From Cohnella thailandensis (GTDB lineage Bacteria; Bacillota; Bacilli; Paenibacillales; Paenibacillaceae): 64,000 bases of DNA. Position numbers and translations under genes: made by a program. The notes beneath the pieces were generated by a model, which was given only the letters and a program-made list of their open reading frames with translations, searched no databases and had not been told where the DNA came from. The stretch covers positions 1 through 64,000 of the forward strand of contig NZ_JACJVQ010000025.1 in the NCBI RefSeq assembly GCF_014212135.1, written 5' to 3'. Positions 41,176 to 49,874 of this stretch are shown here, one piece after another (the first letter of the stretch is position 1; each line of letters opens with the position of its first letter).

Positions 41176-41679
41176 CTATTGAAGGACATCGGAGGCGCCG
41201 CAGCTGCGCATGACGCGGGCCGTCTCCTCCAAAGAATCCGTCTCCGCAAGCAGCAGCAGCTTGCCTTCTTCCACGGACGGAGCGCAGTTCCGGGCCGTCG
41301 ATTCGTCTAAGCCTAGCCGTTCCAAGCACCGAGTCGTGCTGAGGCCGTCCGAATCCGCCAAGGAATAGGCCGCGAAAGCGCCAGCCTGTCCGTTCATGCC
41401 CGCTCCCTGTACCGAACCCAGATACATGGCCGCCGGCATCGCCGCTCCTTCGTCGAGCAAGCCATCGTCCCCATCCCATCGCTCCGATGCCTCTTTGAGG
41501 CCTTCGATTCCTTCCAAACGAAGCTCGTCCTGAGACGACAAGAGAGGAGCGTTTTCCTCATTATTGACGACTGCAAGAAGAGAACGGCTGTTATTCCCTC
41601 TCGCCTGCAATTCATTCACCGCGTCCAGCACCTGCTGCTCCCGATCAAAAATCCCGATCGTCCAAGTCAAAGCGGCCAC
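41176..41679 (-). CDS. Hypothetical stress-linked protein
   Basis: 167 residues. The first 60 residues (TIGIFDREQQVLDAVNELQA RGNN) faintly resemble the YflT/general-stress fold of 46776-47105: an alternating helix-strand with a LxxxG turn. The middle is acidic and Gly/Ala-rich, and the end (LLLLAETDSLEETARVMRSCGA) looks like a small alpha/beta repeat. A sigma-B-type promoter lies about 50 bases upstream. No enzyme motif; family not recognised. GGGGAGGTGG precedes ATG 41679. Confidence 0.65.
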   Translation of the reverse strand: MAALTWTIGIFDREQQVLDAVNELQARGNNSRSLLAVVNNEENAPLLSSQDELRLEGIEGLKEASERWDGDDGLLDEGAAMPAAMYLGSVQGAGMNGQAGAFAAYSLADSDGLSTTRCLERLGLDESTARNCAPSVEEGKLLLLAETDSLEETARVMRSCGASDVLQ

Positions 41680-41730
41680 CTCCCCAAGGGAATTTCGGCT
41701 ACGGCAGCGCCGTTGCCTCTCATTTTAGCT

Positions 41731-41755
41731 ATACCCTGGGCAGCCTCATTTGAAC
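41731..41755 (-). promoter_or_regulatory. Sigma-B-type promoter for the 41176 gene
   Basis: GTTCAA, 13-base spacer, GGGTAT on the minus strand: the -10 matches the consensus exactly. Confidence 0.7.
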
Positions 41756-41764
41756 CGAAACCGA

Positions 41765-42613
41765 TTACTCTATTTTGCGATAGACCCGATGCTCTTCGCT
41801 TAAGGTCTCATAATGATCCGCATGACTGGTGAAAGCGAGAGACTCTTTGCCTCCCAAGACGAGAATCCCGCCGGGAGCCAGACTTTCATAGAACAAACGG
41901 TGAACCCTCTCTCGCAGGCTCGGATCGAAATAGATCATGACATTGCGGCAGAAAATCAAATGAAACTCATTGAAGGAGCGGTCGGTCGCCAGATTGTGCT
42001 CCGCGAACACGATTCTCTCCTTCAGCGAAGCCTTAAACGTAAAGAAGCCTTCCTCTTCTTCGCAATGACGCGACAGCTCCGACTGTCCTCCGGCCTCTCG
42101 GTAATTCGAGTCGTAAAGGGGGAACCGATCCTTCGGGAGCTGTCCCTCTCTTGCCCGGTTAAGAGCAGCGCGGCTAATATCGGTCGCATAGATTCGCGCT
42201 TGACCGAGCATTCCCTCTTCTTCCAGCCAGATGGCGGAAGAGTAGGCTTCTTCCCCGGTCGCGCATCCGGCATGCCAGACTCGGAGAAAAGAAACGTCCC
42301 GCAGTCCGTCCGTCAGCCGTTCCCTTAACCAGCGGAACGTGGCGGGATTGCGGAACAGTTCCGTCACGGGGATGACGAGATCGGACAGCAATCTCTCGAA
42401 TGCATCTCGATCATGCAGGACGCGACCCTGCAAAGACGAAATATCCTCTTGTTTCTCCAGAAGCGCGCGGCGGCGGATCCTTCTGCGCAAGGAGGGATAA
42501 GCATATTGGCGAAAGTCATAACCGTACTCGAGATACACGGCTTCCAGCAGCAGCTTGATTTCCAGCTTCTCCAGCTGCTCGTCGTATCCCGGAAGCCTCC
42601 ACTCTTCCATCAT
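41765..42613 (-). CDS. rsbM: CheR-type methyltransferase, RsbM-like
   Basis: 282 residues from ATG 42613, which overlaps the kinase stop (ATGA); the longer open frame to 42760 lies inside the kinase gene. N-terminal CheR helical domain (YGYDFRQYAYPSLRRRIRRR), then the methyltransferase with LRVWHAGCATGEEAYSSAIW (motif I) and LIFCRNVMIYFDPSLRERV. In chemotaxis CheR methylates receptors, but no chemotaxis genes are here. In Bacillus cereus RsbM methylates the sensor kinase RsbK and damps SigB activation; adjacency to the kinase and PP2C genes supports the same role. Confidence 0.85.
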   Translation of the reverse strand: MMEEWRLPGYDEQLEKLEIKLLLEAVYLEYGYDFRQYAYPSLRRRIRRRALLEKQEDISSLQGRVLHDRDAFERLLSDLVIPVTELFRNPATFRWLRERLTDGLRDVSFLRVWHAGCATGEEAYSSAIWLEEEGMLGQARIYATDISRAALNRAREGQLPKDRFPLYDSNYREAGGQSELSRHCEEEEGFFTFKASLKERIVFAEHNLATDRSFNEFHLIFCRNVMIYFDPSLRERVHRLFYESLAPGGILVLGGKESLAFTSHADHYETLSEEHRVYRKIE

Positions 42614-45492
42614 CGGGACAACCACACTTTCAGCAAGGAGAGCAGCTGGTCGATGGACACGGGCTTCGCAAGGTAATCCGAGGCTCCCGCCTGAAGGCAT
42701 TTGTCCCGCTCTCCCTTCATGGCTTTGGCCGTCAGGGCAATAATGGGAAGGGAACTCCATTCGGTATTGCCGCGAATCCGTTCGATCGCTTCGTAGCCGT
42801 CCATCTCCGGCATCATGATGTCCATCAGCACGAGGTCGACCCGGATTCCCGATTCGAGCAGTTCCAGGGCTTCCCTTCCGTTCTCCGCCGAGTATACGTT
42901 CATCCGATGGTGATTCAGCAAGCTTGTCAACGAGAATACGTTGCGCGGGTCGTCATCGACCAATAGCACGGTTTTGCCCTCATAGGCGGACCTTGCGGTC
43001 TCCTTCTCCATAACGGGTTCCTTCAGAAGACCGTATTCCCGGTTGGCTTCGCTCTCAAGGGCAGGCAGCGTCTCCGTCTCCTCCGCCGCCGACGCCAGTA
43101 AGCCGCCATCCATCCAGGAGATCCTCGGCTTGGCATCGGCAGCGGCGTCCGGTCCCCTCACCGGCAAATAGAGCGTAAACGCGCTGCCTCGCCCGACTTC
43201 GCTTCGAAGGGTGATCCACCCTCCAAGCAGCTGTGAGAGATCCCGGCTGATGGTCAGGCCCAACCCCGTTCCCCCGAACTTCCGGCTGGTCGTGCCGTCC
43301 GCTTGGCGGAAGGCCTCGAAGATGATCTCCCGCTTTTCTTCCGCGATCCCGATGCCGGTATCCTTGACTTCGAAGGCCAGATATCGTTCCGTTCGTCCTT
43401 CGAGCTCTTCCTCGCTTCCCCGCCGCACCGTCAGGGAAACGGAGCCTTCGAGGGTAAATTTCATGGCGTTGGAGAGCAGGTTGCGAAGAATTTGCTTCAG
43501 CCGGTGGCCGTCGGTCGGAAAAGCCGCCGGCACGTCTTCGCCGACGCCGATCGAGAAGCTTAGTCCCTTGTCTTCCGCGATCGAACGATAGGCGTGCTCC
43601 AGATCGACGGTGATGTCTTCCATGGGAGTCAGCTCGATCTGAATATCCATTCGGCCGGCATCGACCTTGGCGAGATCGAGAATCTCGTCGATCATCTTGA
43701 GCAGGTCCTCGCCGGAGGAATGAATCGTCTTCACGAACTCCAGCTGCTTGTCGGTCAGATTGCCTTCCGCGTTGTCTTCGAGGAACTGCGAGAGAATGAT
43801 TAGGCTGTTCAGCGGAGTCCGAAGCTCATGGGACATGTTGGCGAGAAACTCGGATTTGTATTGGGAAGCTCTCGCCAGCTCCGCCGTCTGCCGCTCCAGC
43901 TCGAGGTTCGCGGCCGCGACCTCGCGATTCCTTCGCGCCGTCTGGCGGATCTGCTCCTCCAGCTCCATCGTTTTGGCCATTAGCTCCTGATTCGCGTTCT
44001 CCAGCTCCTCCTGCTGGCGCTGCAGCCTCTCCTCCGACTTCTTAAGCCTCCCCGCGTGAACCTCGAGCCGCTCGTTGGAATCGCGCAGCTCCTCCTGCTG
44101 GGAGATGAGCTCTTCCGACTGCACCTGCAGCTCCTCGGTCATAGCTTGGGCTTCCCGGAGAAGCTCCTCCACCCGGTACCGCGACTGAAGATTCATGACG
44201 ATGTAAGCGAACTTCTCCGTCAGCCGCTCGAGCAGCTCCCGCTCCAGATTGCCTATCGGGCGCAAATACGCGAGCTCCAGCACCCCTACGATCGTACCGT
44301 CCGCCTCGATCGGTGCCAGCACGAGCTGAAGCGGCTCCGCTTCGCCAAGGCCGGAACGAACCGGCACGTAGCCGGAGGGAAGCGGCTCGATGACGAGCAG
44401 CTCGTCCTTAAGCGCGCATTGGCCGACAAGGCCTTCCCCGATGGCGAAGGTAGACGCCTCTTCCGAGCCGGAAGCCTGCTCGCTGTGCGCATAGCTTCCG
44501 TACTTCGCCAAACGTTGCGTCGCATCGTCTTCGTCCGTTTCGATAAAATAAACGACGCTGTAGGCCGCTCCGAGAACGGACGTGAACTCGTTCGCGAACG
44601 TTTGGGCGACGTTCGCCAAACCGCCGCCGCCGTGGATAAGCTCCGTCGACTTGGCCATCTGCGCGTCGATCCACGCCTGCTGCTCTTTGGATTCTGCATA
44701 TAGGGCTTCCCGCTCGTTCTTCTCTTGGAGATCCGCGGCGATCTGTTTAAATACCTTCGCAAGCTGCCCGATCTCGTCGCCGGATTCGATCTCCAAGCGG
44801 CTTAGGCCGCGAAGCCTGCCTTGGGAGAACTTCTTCGCCATGACGGTAAGCAGATTGAACCCCTTCGTGATGGTGGGGAGTACCCACAGCATGACCCCTA
44901 AGCCGATAAAAAGGCCGATCATGGTCAGCACCGCGAACCAGCGAACCGCATCGTTATACATGCCGCGGGAGGCGTTCGTCTCTTCCTCGATCGTCATCTG
45001 CTCGAAGGACGTAAGGGAATTCAGCGAGCTGACCGCATTGTCCTGGCGCGTTCTTCCCAGGCTCTTGTACAGCTCGAGCGCCGCTTGCTTATCCCCTCTC
45101 TCGATCAACGCGGCGAAACGATTCAAGAAATCCGAATACCGCTCCAGATCCCGGCTTACTTGGTCTACCGCTTGACGCTCTTGGGGATCCCTCGCCCTGG
45201 AGACCATCGAGGCCAATTTGGCCTCGAAGACGCTCTCCGCGAGCTTCAAATCGTCCACGCTGAGCCGATCCGATTCCAGCACGTTCAGCAGCACGTCGCT
45301 CACCGCCCGGCCGGTCTGATTCACGGTGCCGCGCAGGTCGATCACTTCCTTGACCATCTCGAACCTGGAGTCGTTGAAGCTGTTCATTCTGTCGTTCATT
45401 CGGCTCATTCTGTCGTATCCGAAAGAGGTGATGCCGACTAACAGCACCATTAGAATGATGAATCCGATAATCAGCTTGGTTTTGATCCTCAT
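42610..45492 (-). CDS. rsbK: Hybrid sensor histidine kinase, RsbK-like
   Basis: 960 residues. TM1 (about 7-27), an external four-helix sensor (about 30-180), TM2 (about 186-206), HAMP (about 207-260), GAF (about 290-430), a long coiled coil (about 440-560), HisKA with FLANMSHELRTPLNSL (His about 575), HATPase with LRNLLSNAMKF, DTGIGI and GGTGLGL, and a C-terminal receiver (LLVDDDPRNV, VLMDIMMPEMDG). The layout is that of Bacillus cereus RsbK, which phosphorylates the receiver of the phosphatase RsbY. The stop overlaps the CheR-like start, and its own start overlaps the PP2C stop (both four bases). Confidence 0.88.
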   Translation of the reverse strand: MRIKTKLIIGFIILMVLLVGITSFGYDRMSRMNDRMNSFNDSRFEMVKEVIDLRGTVNQTGRAVSDVLLNVLESDRLSVDDLKLAESVFEAKLASMVSRARDPQERQAVDQVSRDLERYSDFLNRFAALIERGDKQAALELYKSLGRTRQDNAVSSLNSLTSFEQMTIEEETNASRGMYNDAVRWFAVLTMIGLFIGLGVMLWVLPTITKGFNLLTVMAKKFSQGRLRGLSRLEIESGDEIGQLAKVFKQIAADLQEKNEREALYAESKEQQAWIDAQMAKSTELIHGGGGLANVAQTFANEFTSVLGAAYSVVYFIETDEDDATQRLAKYGSYAHSEQASGSEEASTFAIGEGLVGQCALKDELLVIEPLPSGYVPVRSGLGEAEPLQLVLAPIEADGTIVGVLELAYLRPIGNLERELLERLTEKFAYIVMNLQSRYRVEELLREAQAMTEELQVQSEELISQQEELRDSNERLEVHAGRLKKSEERLQRQQEELENANQELMAKTMELEEQIRQTARRNREVAAANLELERQTAELARASQYKSEFLANMSHELRTPLNSLIILSQFLEDNAEGNLTDKQLEFVKTIHSSGEDLLKMIDEILDLAKVDAGRMDIQIELTPMEDITVDLEHAYRSIAEDKGLSFSIGVGEDVPAAFPTDGHRLKQILRNLLSNAMKFTLEGSVSLTVRRGSEEELEGRTERYLAFEVKDTGIGIAEEKREIIFEAFRQADGTTSRKFGGTGLGLTISRDLSQLLGGWITLRSEVGRGSAFTLYLPVRGPDAAADAKPRISWMDGGLLASAAEETETLPALESEANREYGLLKEPVMEKETARSAYEGKTVLLVDDDPRNVFSLTSLLNHHRMNVYSAENGREALELLESGIRVDLVLMDIMMPEMDGYEAIERIRGNTEWSSLPIIALTAKAMKGERDKCLQAGASDYLAKPVSIDQLLSLLKVWLSR

Positions 45493-46655
45493 CCTCTAGG
45501 CTCCTTTCCAAGCACTTCGAGCCGGATCAGGCAGCGGTCGTCGGGATGGCGGTCGAGGGAATCTTGCTCCAAGAGCCGCTCCAGGCTGCACTCCTCCCCG
45601 CGCGAGGCCGCCAGCGCTCGCGCCAGCGCGGCCGCCTGTTCTTGCAGATCCCCGGGAAACAGATCCAACAAACCGTCCGTGTAGAGATGGATCGTATCGC
45701 CCGCTTCCAGCGAGATCGTATGGGCGGCGAGCTCCACGGTTTCGAACAGGCCGATGGGCGGCGAGCTTGAGCGCATCGAGACCGTTTCCCCCGTGCGCCT
45801 GCGAAGCAGCAGCCCGGGAGGGTGTCCCGCGTTCACGTATTCCAGAACGCCATGCTCCAGATCGATCCACACGCACATCCCGGTGCAATAGTAATGAACG
45901 AGCTCGTTCTCGTAGTCGAGCTGCAGCAGCCTGCTGTTGAGCTCCTGCATGACCCGCTTAGGGGTAATGTGCGTGCGCATCGCTTCCTTAAGAACGGAAG
46001 CCGAGAACATGCTGACGAGCGAGGATGAGATGCCGTGTCCCATCGCGTCGAGGACGGCGACAATGATGCGCTTGCTGTCGAAAGCGTGCCAGGCGTATAG
46101 ATCGCCGGCCAATTGCTCCGAGGAGCGGAAGAACGCGCGGATCCGGAAGTTCTTTTCTTCGATCGCGGACGGAAGCACCGCCTGCTGCACCTGCCTGGCC
46201 AGCTCGAGCTCCTCCCTCATCCGCTGGTCGCGCTCCTTGTGCCAATCCATCTCCTTCTTGAGCCTAAGCGCCGACCGGATGCGGGCGAGGAGCTCCACCT
46301 TGTTGATCGGCTTCGTCACGTAGTCCGTCGCTCCGAGGTCCAACGCCTCCGCGAGCTTGCGCGAATCGCCGATCGCCGTCACGATGATGACCGGGATGTC
46401 GCGGAACCGTTCGTCCCGCTGCAGCATCCGGCACGCCTCCATTCCGTCGATCTCCGGCATCATCAGGTCAAGCAGAATCAAATCGATCGACGACTGGTTC
46501 GCCAGCTTCGTCGATTTATGTTCCGGGGAATCGAGCAGGGCGAACATCTCCGCCGCGGAACCGGCGGAGATGACGGAATCGTATCCCGAACGCTTAAGCA
46601 TCTCCTGCACGACCATTACGTTCATCGGGTTATCGTCAACGACCAATATATTCAC
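45489..46655 (-). CDS. rsbY: Receiver-PP2C phosphatase, RsbY-like
   Basis: 388 residues. Receiver domain (1-125) with VVDDNPMNV, phospho-Asp in LILLDLMMPEIDG and the K of VTKPINK. A short coiled coil (about 130-160) leads to a SpoIIE/PP2C domain (about 165-385) with QLAGDLYAWHAF, VAVLDAMGHGISSSLVSM and the late LYTDGLLDLF. It should dephosphorylate RsbV-P when its receiver is phosphorylated. The start is GTG 46655 with AAAGGAG upstream. First gene of the rsbY-rsbK-rsbM set. The phosphatase lies close to its proposed substrate gene rsbV. Confidence 0.9.
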   Translation of the reverse strand: MNILVVDDNPMNVMVVQEMLKRSGYDSVISAGSAAEMFALLDSPEHKSTKLANQSSIDLILLDLMMPEIDGMEACRMLQRDERFRDIPVIIVTAIGDSRKLAEALDLGATDYVTKPINKVELLARIRSALRLKKEMDWHKERDQRMREELELARQVQQAVLPSAIEEKNFRIRAFFRSSEQLAGDLYAWHAFDSKRIIVAVLDAMGHGISSSLVSMFSASVLKEAMRTHITPKRVMQELNSRLLQLDYENELVHYYCTGMCVWIDLEHGVLEYVNAGHPPGLLLRRRTGETVSMRSSSPPIGLFETVELAAHTISLEAGDTIHLYTDGLLDLFPGDLQEQAAALARALAASRGEECSLERLLEQDSLDRHPDDRCLIRLEVLGKEPRG

Positions 46656-46698
46656 GATTGTCAGTCACTCCTTTTGCGAATAGCCAAAGCACGAATGG

Positions 46699-46749
46699 CA
46701 TACGGGAGCAAGGAATGCGGCCTCCGCCGTCATTCCTTGCTCCCGTATG
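46699..46749. terminator. 19-bp perfect hairpin upstream of the PP2C gene, no U-tract
   Basis: Arms 46699-46717 and 46731-46749 are exact complements, with an inner CGG/CCG pair. It lies between the stop at 46776 and the start at 46655, so it probably separates the two units. Confidence 0.6.
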
Positions 46750-46775
46750 CCTTCCGGCTCTTCGAGCCTGCGGCG

Positions 46776-47105
46776 TTATTTGCGGGCAAGAACGAGCACC
46801 TTGCCTCTGTCCAGCTCTGCCTCATAGGTTACGGCCTCTCCCTTGGTCAGTCCCATCGACTCGATTTTGCCGCGGAGCTCGTCTCCCCGATTACGAAAGA
46901 AATTCGCAACCGACTGCAAAACTCCTTCTTCCGCGGGACCGATCGTGTTGACGTCGGCCGCGTCCGCCAGTCGTTCGGTTCGATCCTGCTCATGGGCCAG
47001 AACGTAAATCTCGTCTCCCGAATAGCCTTGCGACCTTAGGTTCTGAACCGTCTGAAACGCCTCAAGCCCGTTGTCTACCAGCTTCGTATAGGATCTCATG
47101 TCCAT
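46776..47105 (-). CDS. YflT-domain general stress protein
   Basis: 109 residues. SYTKLVDNGLEAFQTVQNLR SQGY followed by DEIYVLAHEQDRTERLADAA matches the YflT (heat-induced stress protein) domain, a small cytosolic alpha/beta fold with unknown biochemical role, SigB-dependent in Bacillus subtilis. The C-terminal half (VLQSVANFFRNRGDELRGKIESMGL) is helical. A sigma-B-type promoter lies about 40 bases upstream, and GGAGGAG precedes ATG 47105. Confidence 0.85.
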   Translation of the reverse strand: MDMRSYTKLVDNGLEAFQTVQNLRSQGYSGDEIYVLAHEQDRTERLADAADVNTIGPAEEGVLQSVANFFRNRGDELRGKIESMGLTKGEAVTYEAELDRGKVLVLARK

Positions 47106-47144
47106 CTCCTCCTTGATCGTTCGGTAGTGGGTTACGTTTCTTAT

Positions 47145-47169
47145 TTACCCCGCTCTCCCGGAACGAAAC
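47145..47169 (-). promoter_or_regulatory. Sigma-B-type promoter of the YflT gene
   Basis: GTTTCG, 13-base spacer, GGGTAA on the minus strand. Confidence 0.65.
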
Positions 47170-47175
47170 AGGCCG

Positions 47176-47643
47176 TCAGGCCTCCGATCGCGATAATCGC
47201 CCGGACGACTGCTCCCGGGAAGCCTTCAGATGGCTTCTTGCCGCGGTAACGAGCCGGACCCCGATCCGGATCCATTCCGCCCACTTGTTCTCCTTCTCCC
47301 GGCTCTGCTCCTTCACGGCCTTCGTAAACCGATCCGCCAGCTCCTTGGCCGTATGCGCCGTTTCCTGAATCGTGGCGCCCGCATCGCGCGCCGCGTCGAA
47401 CAGCGCGTCCGCCGCGTGCAGCTTCTCCTTCACGTTAACCGAAATCTCGTTTACGTTCGTCGTCAGTTCCTCCACCTTGCCTCGGATCGATTCGACGGTG
47501 TCGCTGGCCCCTTCGATCGTCGTCTTGAGCGAATCCAGGGTCTGCCTCGCGCTGGTCAGCGTCCGGATCAGAAAGACGCAGAGAACAGCGAAGCTGACCG
47601 CGGCGATCAAGGCGCTTGCTCCGTAGAGCGCTTGTGCTGTCAT
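47176..47643 (-). CDS. DUF948 membrane protein
   Basis: 155 residues from ATG 47643 (AAAGGAGG upstream); an ATG 24 bases earlier is less well placed. One N-terminal membrane helix (ALIAAVSFAVLCVFLI, about 8-27) then a long helix with heptads (SARQTLDSLKTTIEGASDTV ESIRG), as in the DUF948/YtxG group of SigB-controlled Bacillus proteins. Topology suggests a single-pass protein with a cytoplasmic coiled coil. It has its own sigma-B-type promoter and lies 70 bp upstream of the YflT gene. Confidence 0.82.
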   Translation of the reverse strand: MTAQALYGASALIAAVSFAVLCVFLIRTLTSARQTLDSLKTTIEGASDTVESIRGKVEELTTNVNEISVNVKEKLHAADALFDAARDAGATIQETAHTAKELADRFTKAVKEQSREKENKWAEWIRIGVRLVTAARSHLKASREQSSGRLSRSEA

Positions 47644-47679
47644 CGGATATTCCTCCTTTGCGTGCATCTTCCGTAACGA

Positions 47680-47705
47680 TTACCCGCTACTCTATCGCCC
47701 GAAAC
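47680..47705 (-). promoter_or_regulatory. Sigma-B-type promoter of the DUF948 gene
   Basis: GTTTCG, 14-base spacer, GGGTAA on the minus strand, about 40 bases before the ATG. Confidence 0.65.
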
Positions 47706-47719
47706 CGCGGACCGCGGCA

Positions 47720-47766
47720 AAGACGCCATCCCTTTCGAGCCCGTTCGGCTCGCGGAATGGCGTCTT
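47720..47766. terminator. Hairpin after the YitT-family gene, no U-tract
   Basis: AAGACGCCAT pairs with ATGGCGTCTT, with an inner GAGCC/GGGCTC stem. It ends the khtT-khtU-yitT unit. Confidence 0.6.
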
Positions 47767-47780
47767 GCGGTCCTTATCGT

Positions 47781-48623
47781 TTAACGGGCGAGCTTCCGGA
47801 GCTCGTTCTCTTCCATCGATGCCGTGCCGATACCGGCGAACGGATCGATCTCCTTCGCGAGCTCCCGGAGCCTCGCCTCTTCGAAACGATGCACCTTGCA
47901 GAAAAGAACGGGGCGGGCGCCGAACCCCGCCTCCTCCGACTCCCTCAACAGAACGGTCTCCCGGCTTAAGCTTCGCCCGATCGCTTCTTGGAGCTCATCG
48001 GCGCGATAGCTGGAGATCCACAGCATCCTCCAGGAGGGATGGCCCCGCAGCGACAGCTTCATCGCCTCCGTCGCCGCCAGCAGCGCCAGCAAGGAGTAGA
48101 AAGCCCTTTCCCATCCGAACGCCCACGCGACGATAAGCAGCAGCCCCCCGTTGAAGGCGAGCAACGCGGCCAATCGCGCCGCCGAATGCTGCCCCCGATC
48201 CAGAAAAAAGATCAGGTCGACGAGGCTTCCCCGCCGGTAAGCGATCCCCGCTCCCGCCCCGAGGAGCGCCCCTCCCATCACGGCCGCCAGGAGGGGATTC
48301 GCCGTCCATGCCTCGAACGGATGGAAAAGGAGCAGAGCGGCGCATAGCACGACGAAACCGAGAATCGTCGCTTTATCTAGTCTTTTGGTTAACGGCTTAT
48401 AGAAAACGATCAAAAGGAGAAGTTGAAGCGAAAGCATGATCCATCCGAGCTTAGCTCCCGACAAGAACGCGATAAACGTCGAGATTCCCATCGTACCGCC
48501 CGCGACCAAGCCGTGGGGAATGAGGAACATCTCGAGCCCGATCGCGGCAAGCATTCCGCCCGATGCCGCTCCCGCCCATTGGCGGGAGCGGGACGGGGAA
48601 GACGAAGTCAGCTTCATCATCAT
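47781..48623 (-). CDS. YitT-family membrane protein
   Basis: 280 residues. Six hydrophobic segments (to about 200) with the YitT start pattern AIGLEMFLIPHGLVAGGTMGI, then a soluble DUF2179-like domain with RETVLLRESEEAGFGARPV. YitT proteins are common in Firmicutes and uncharacterised. The gene lies 27 bp after khtU and is probably co-transcribed with khtT-khtU, hinting at a role in ion or metabolite balance, but that is only position. GGGGGAACGG precedes the ATG cluster. Confidence 0.83.
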   Translation of the reverse strand: MMMKLTSSSPSRSRQWAGAASGGMLAAIGLEMFLIPHGLVAGGTMGISTFIAFLSGAKLGWIMLSLQLLLLIVFYKPLTKRLDKATILGFVVLCAALLLFHPFEAWTANPLLAAVMGGALLGAGAGIAYRRGSLVDLIFFLDRGQHSAARLAALLAFNGGLLLIVAWAFGWERAFYSLLALLAATEAMKLSLRGHPSWRMLWISSYRADELQEAIGRSLSRETVLLRESEEAGFGARPVLFCKVHRFEEARLRELAKEIDPFAGIGTASMEENELRKLAR

Positions 48624-48650
48624 GATACCGTTCCCCCGTTTCTTCTCGTT

Positions 48651-49871
48651 TTACTGCTCCGGCACGCTCCTTTTCGGCACATCCCACTTGAAAATTTTGT
48701 TCAACGCTTTATAAACGAGCTTGGTCTCCTTCGTGAGCAGCGGCCCCAGAATCGCCAGAATGAGCACGTAGAGGGCGGCGAACGGCTGCAGGACGGCGAG
48801 CAAGCCTCCGGCTTTGCCCAAATTCGCCACGATGATCGAGAACTCTCCGCGGGAGACGATAGTGAGACCGATGTTCGTGGAGGACTTCGGCGTCAGCCCC
48901 GCGCTTCGGCCCGCGAGCATGCCTGCCACGAAGTTCCCGAGCAGCGTGACGACGACGGCTCCGAGAGACAGCCAGATCGTCTCCTTCGTGAACAAGGTCG
49001 TCGGATCGATCGTAAGGCCGAAGCCGAAGAAGAAGATGGCCCCGAAGAAATCGCGGAACGGAATGATCAGGTTCTCGATTCTTTTCCGGTGCTGCGTCTC
49101 GGCGAGGACCAGGCCGACCAGCAGCGCCCCGATCGCCTCGGCGACATGAAGCTTCTCCGAGAAGCCGGCGATGATGAATAACGCGGCGAAGATCACCAGC
49201 AGGAAAACTTCGTTGGACTTGATATTCAAGTACTTGTTCAGCAGCGGCACCGCCTTGCGGCCGACGAACAGAACGACAAGCATAAAGCCTAACGAGATCA
49301 GCGCGGACAGTGCCACGCCGCCCACCGAGGTCGAGCCGCTCAAGATCAAACCGGACAGAATCGACAGGTAAACGGCCAGGAACACGTCCTCGAACATGAT
49401 GATCCCGAGAATCATCTCGGTTTCCGGGTTCGCGGTCCGCTTCAGATCGACCAGCACCTTGGCGACTATCGCGCTCGAGGAGATCGTGGTAATCCCCGCG
49501 ATGACAAGAATCTCTTCCAGCGGAAAGCCCGATACCCATCCGAACAAGATCCCTAAAGTAAAATTGATGGCGATATAGATCGTGCCCCCGACCGCGATGC
49601 TTTTGCCCGACTTGAGCAGGCGTCCGACCGAGAACTCCAATCCGAGGTAGAACAGAAGAAAGAGAACCCCGATCCTTCCCATGACGTCGATGAGCTCCGC
49701 GCTGTGAATGAATCGCAGATCGAATGCCCCCCAGTGGAAAGCGTGCGGCCCGACGGCCATTCCGATCAGAATATAGAACGGGATGACGGAGAACCGAAGC
49801 CTGGAGGATACCAATCCCCCCAAGGCAATGAGTCCGATCGCCAAACCGATCTCGAAGACGATGTGTTCCAT
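48651..49871 (-). CDS. khtU: K+/H+ antiporter (KhtU-like, CPA2 family)
   Basis: 406 residues, about 12 transmembrane segments. CPA2 features: GRIGVLFLLFYLGLEFSVGR, then AGITTISSSAIVAKVLVDLK in the ion-binding crossover region, and SRGEFSIIVANLG. No C-terminal RCK domain is attached; instead a separate TrkA-C protein is encoded just upstream (three-base gap), which is the KhtT-KhtU arrangement. It exports potassium in exchange for protons, at alkaline or high-K+ conditions. Other CPA2 antiporters (Kef, GerN) are less likely given KhtT. Confidence 0.85.
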   Translation of the reverse strand: MEHIVFEIGLAIGLIALGGLVSSRLRFSVIPFYILIGMAVGPHAFHWGAFDLRFIHSAELIDVMGRIGVLFLLFYLGLEFSVGRLLKSGKSIAVGGTIYIAINFTLGILFGWVSGFPLEEILVIAGITTISSSAIVAKVLVDLKRTANPETEMILGIIMFEDVFLAVYLSILSGLILSGSTSVGGVALSALISLGFMLVVLFVGRKAVPLLNKYLNIKSNEVFLLVIFAALFIIAGFSEKLHVAEAIGALLVGLVLAETQHRKRIENLIIPFRDFFGAIFFFGFGLTIDPTTLFTKETIWLSLGAVVVTLLGNFVAGMLAGRSAGLTPKSSTNIGLTIVSRGEFSIIVANLGKAGGLLAVLQPFAALYVLILAILGPLLTKETKLVYKALNKIFKWDVPKRSVPEQ

Positions 49872-49874
49872 CGG

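Noticed and set aside
41765-42613. Chemotaxis CheR
   Set aside because: No other chemotaxis gene in the window; translational overlap with the sensor kinase points to an RsbM-like role.
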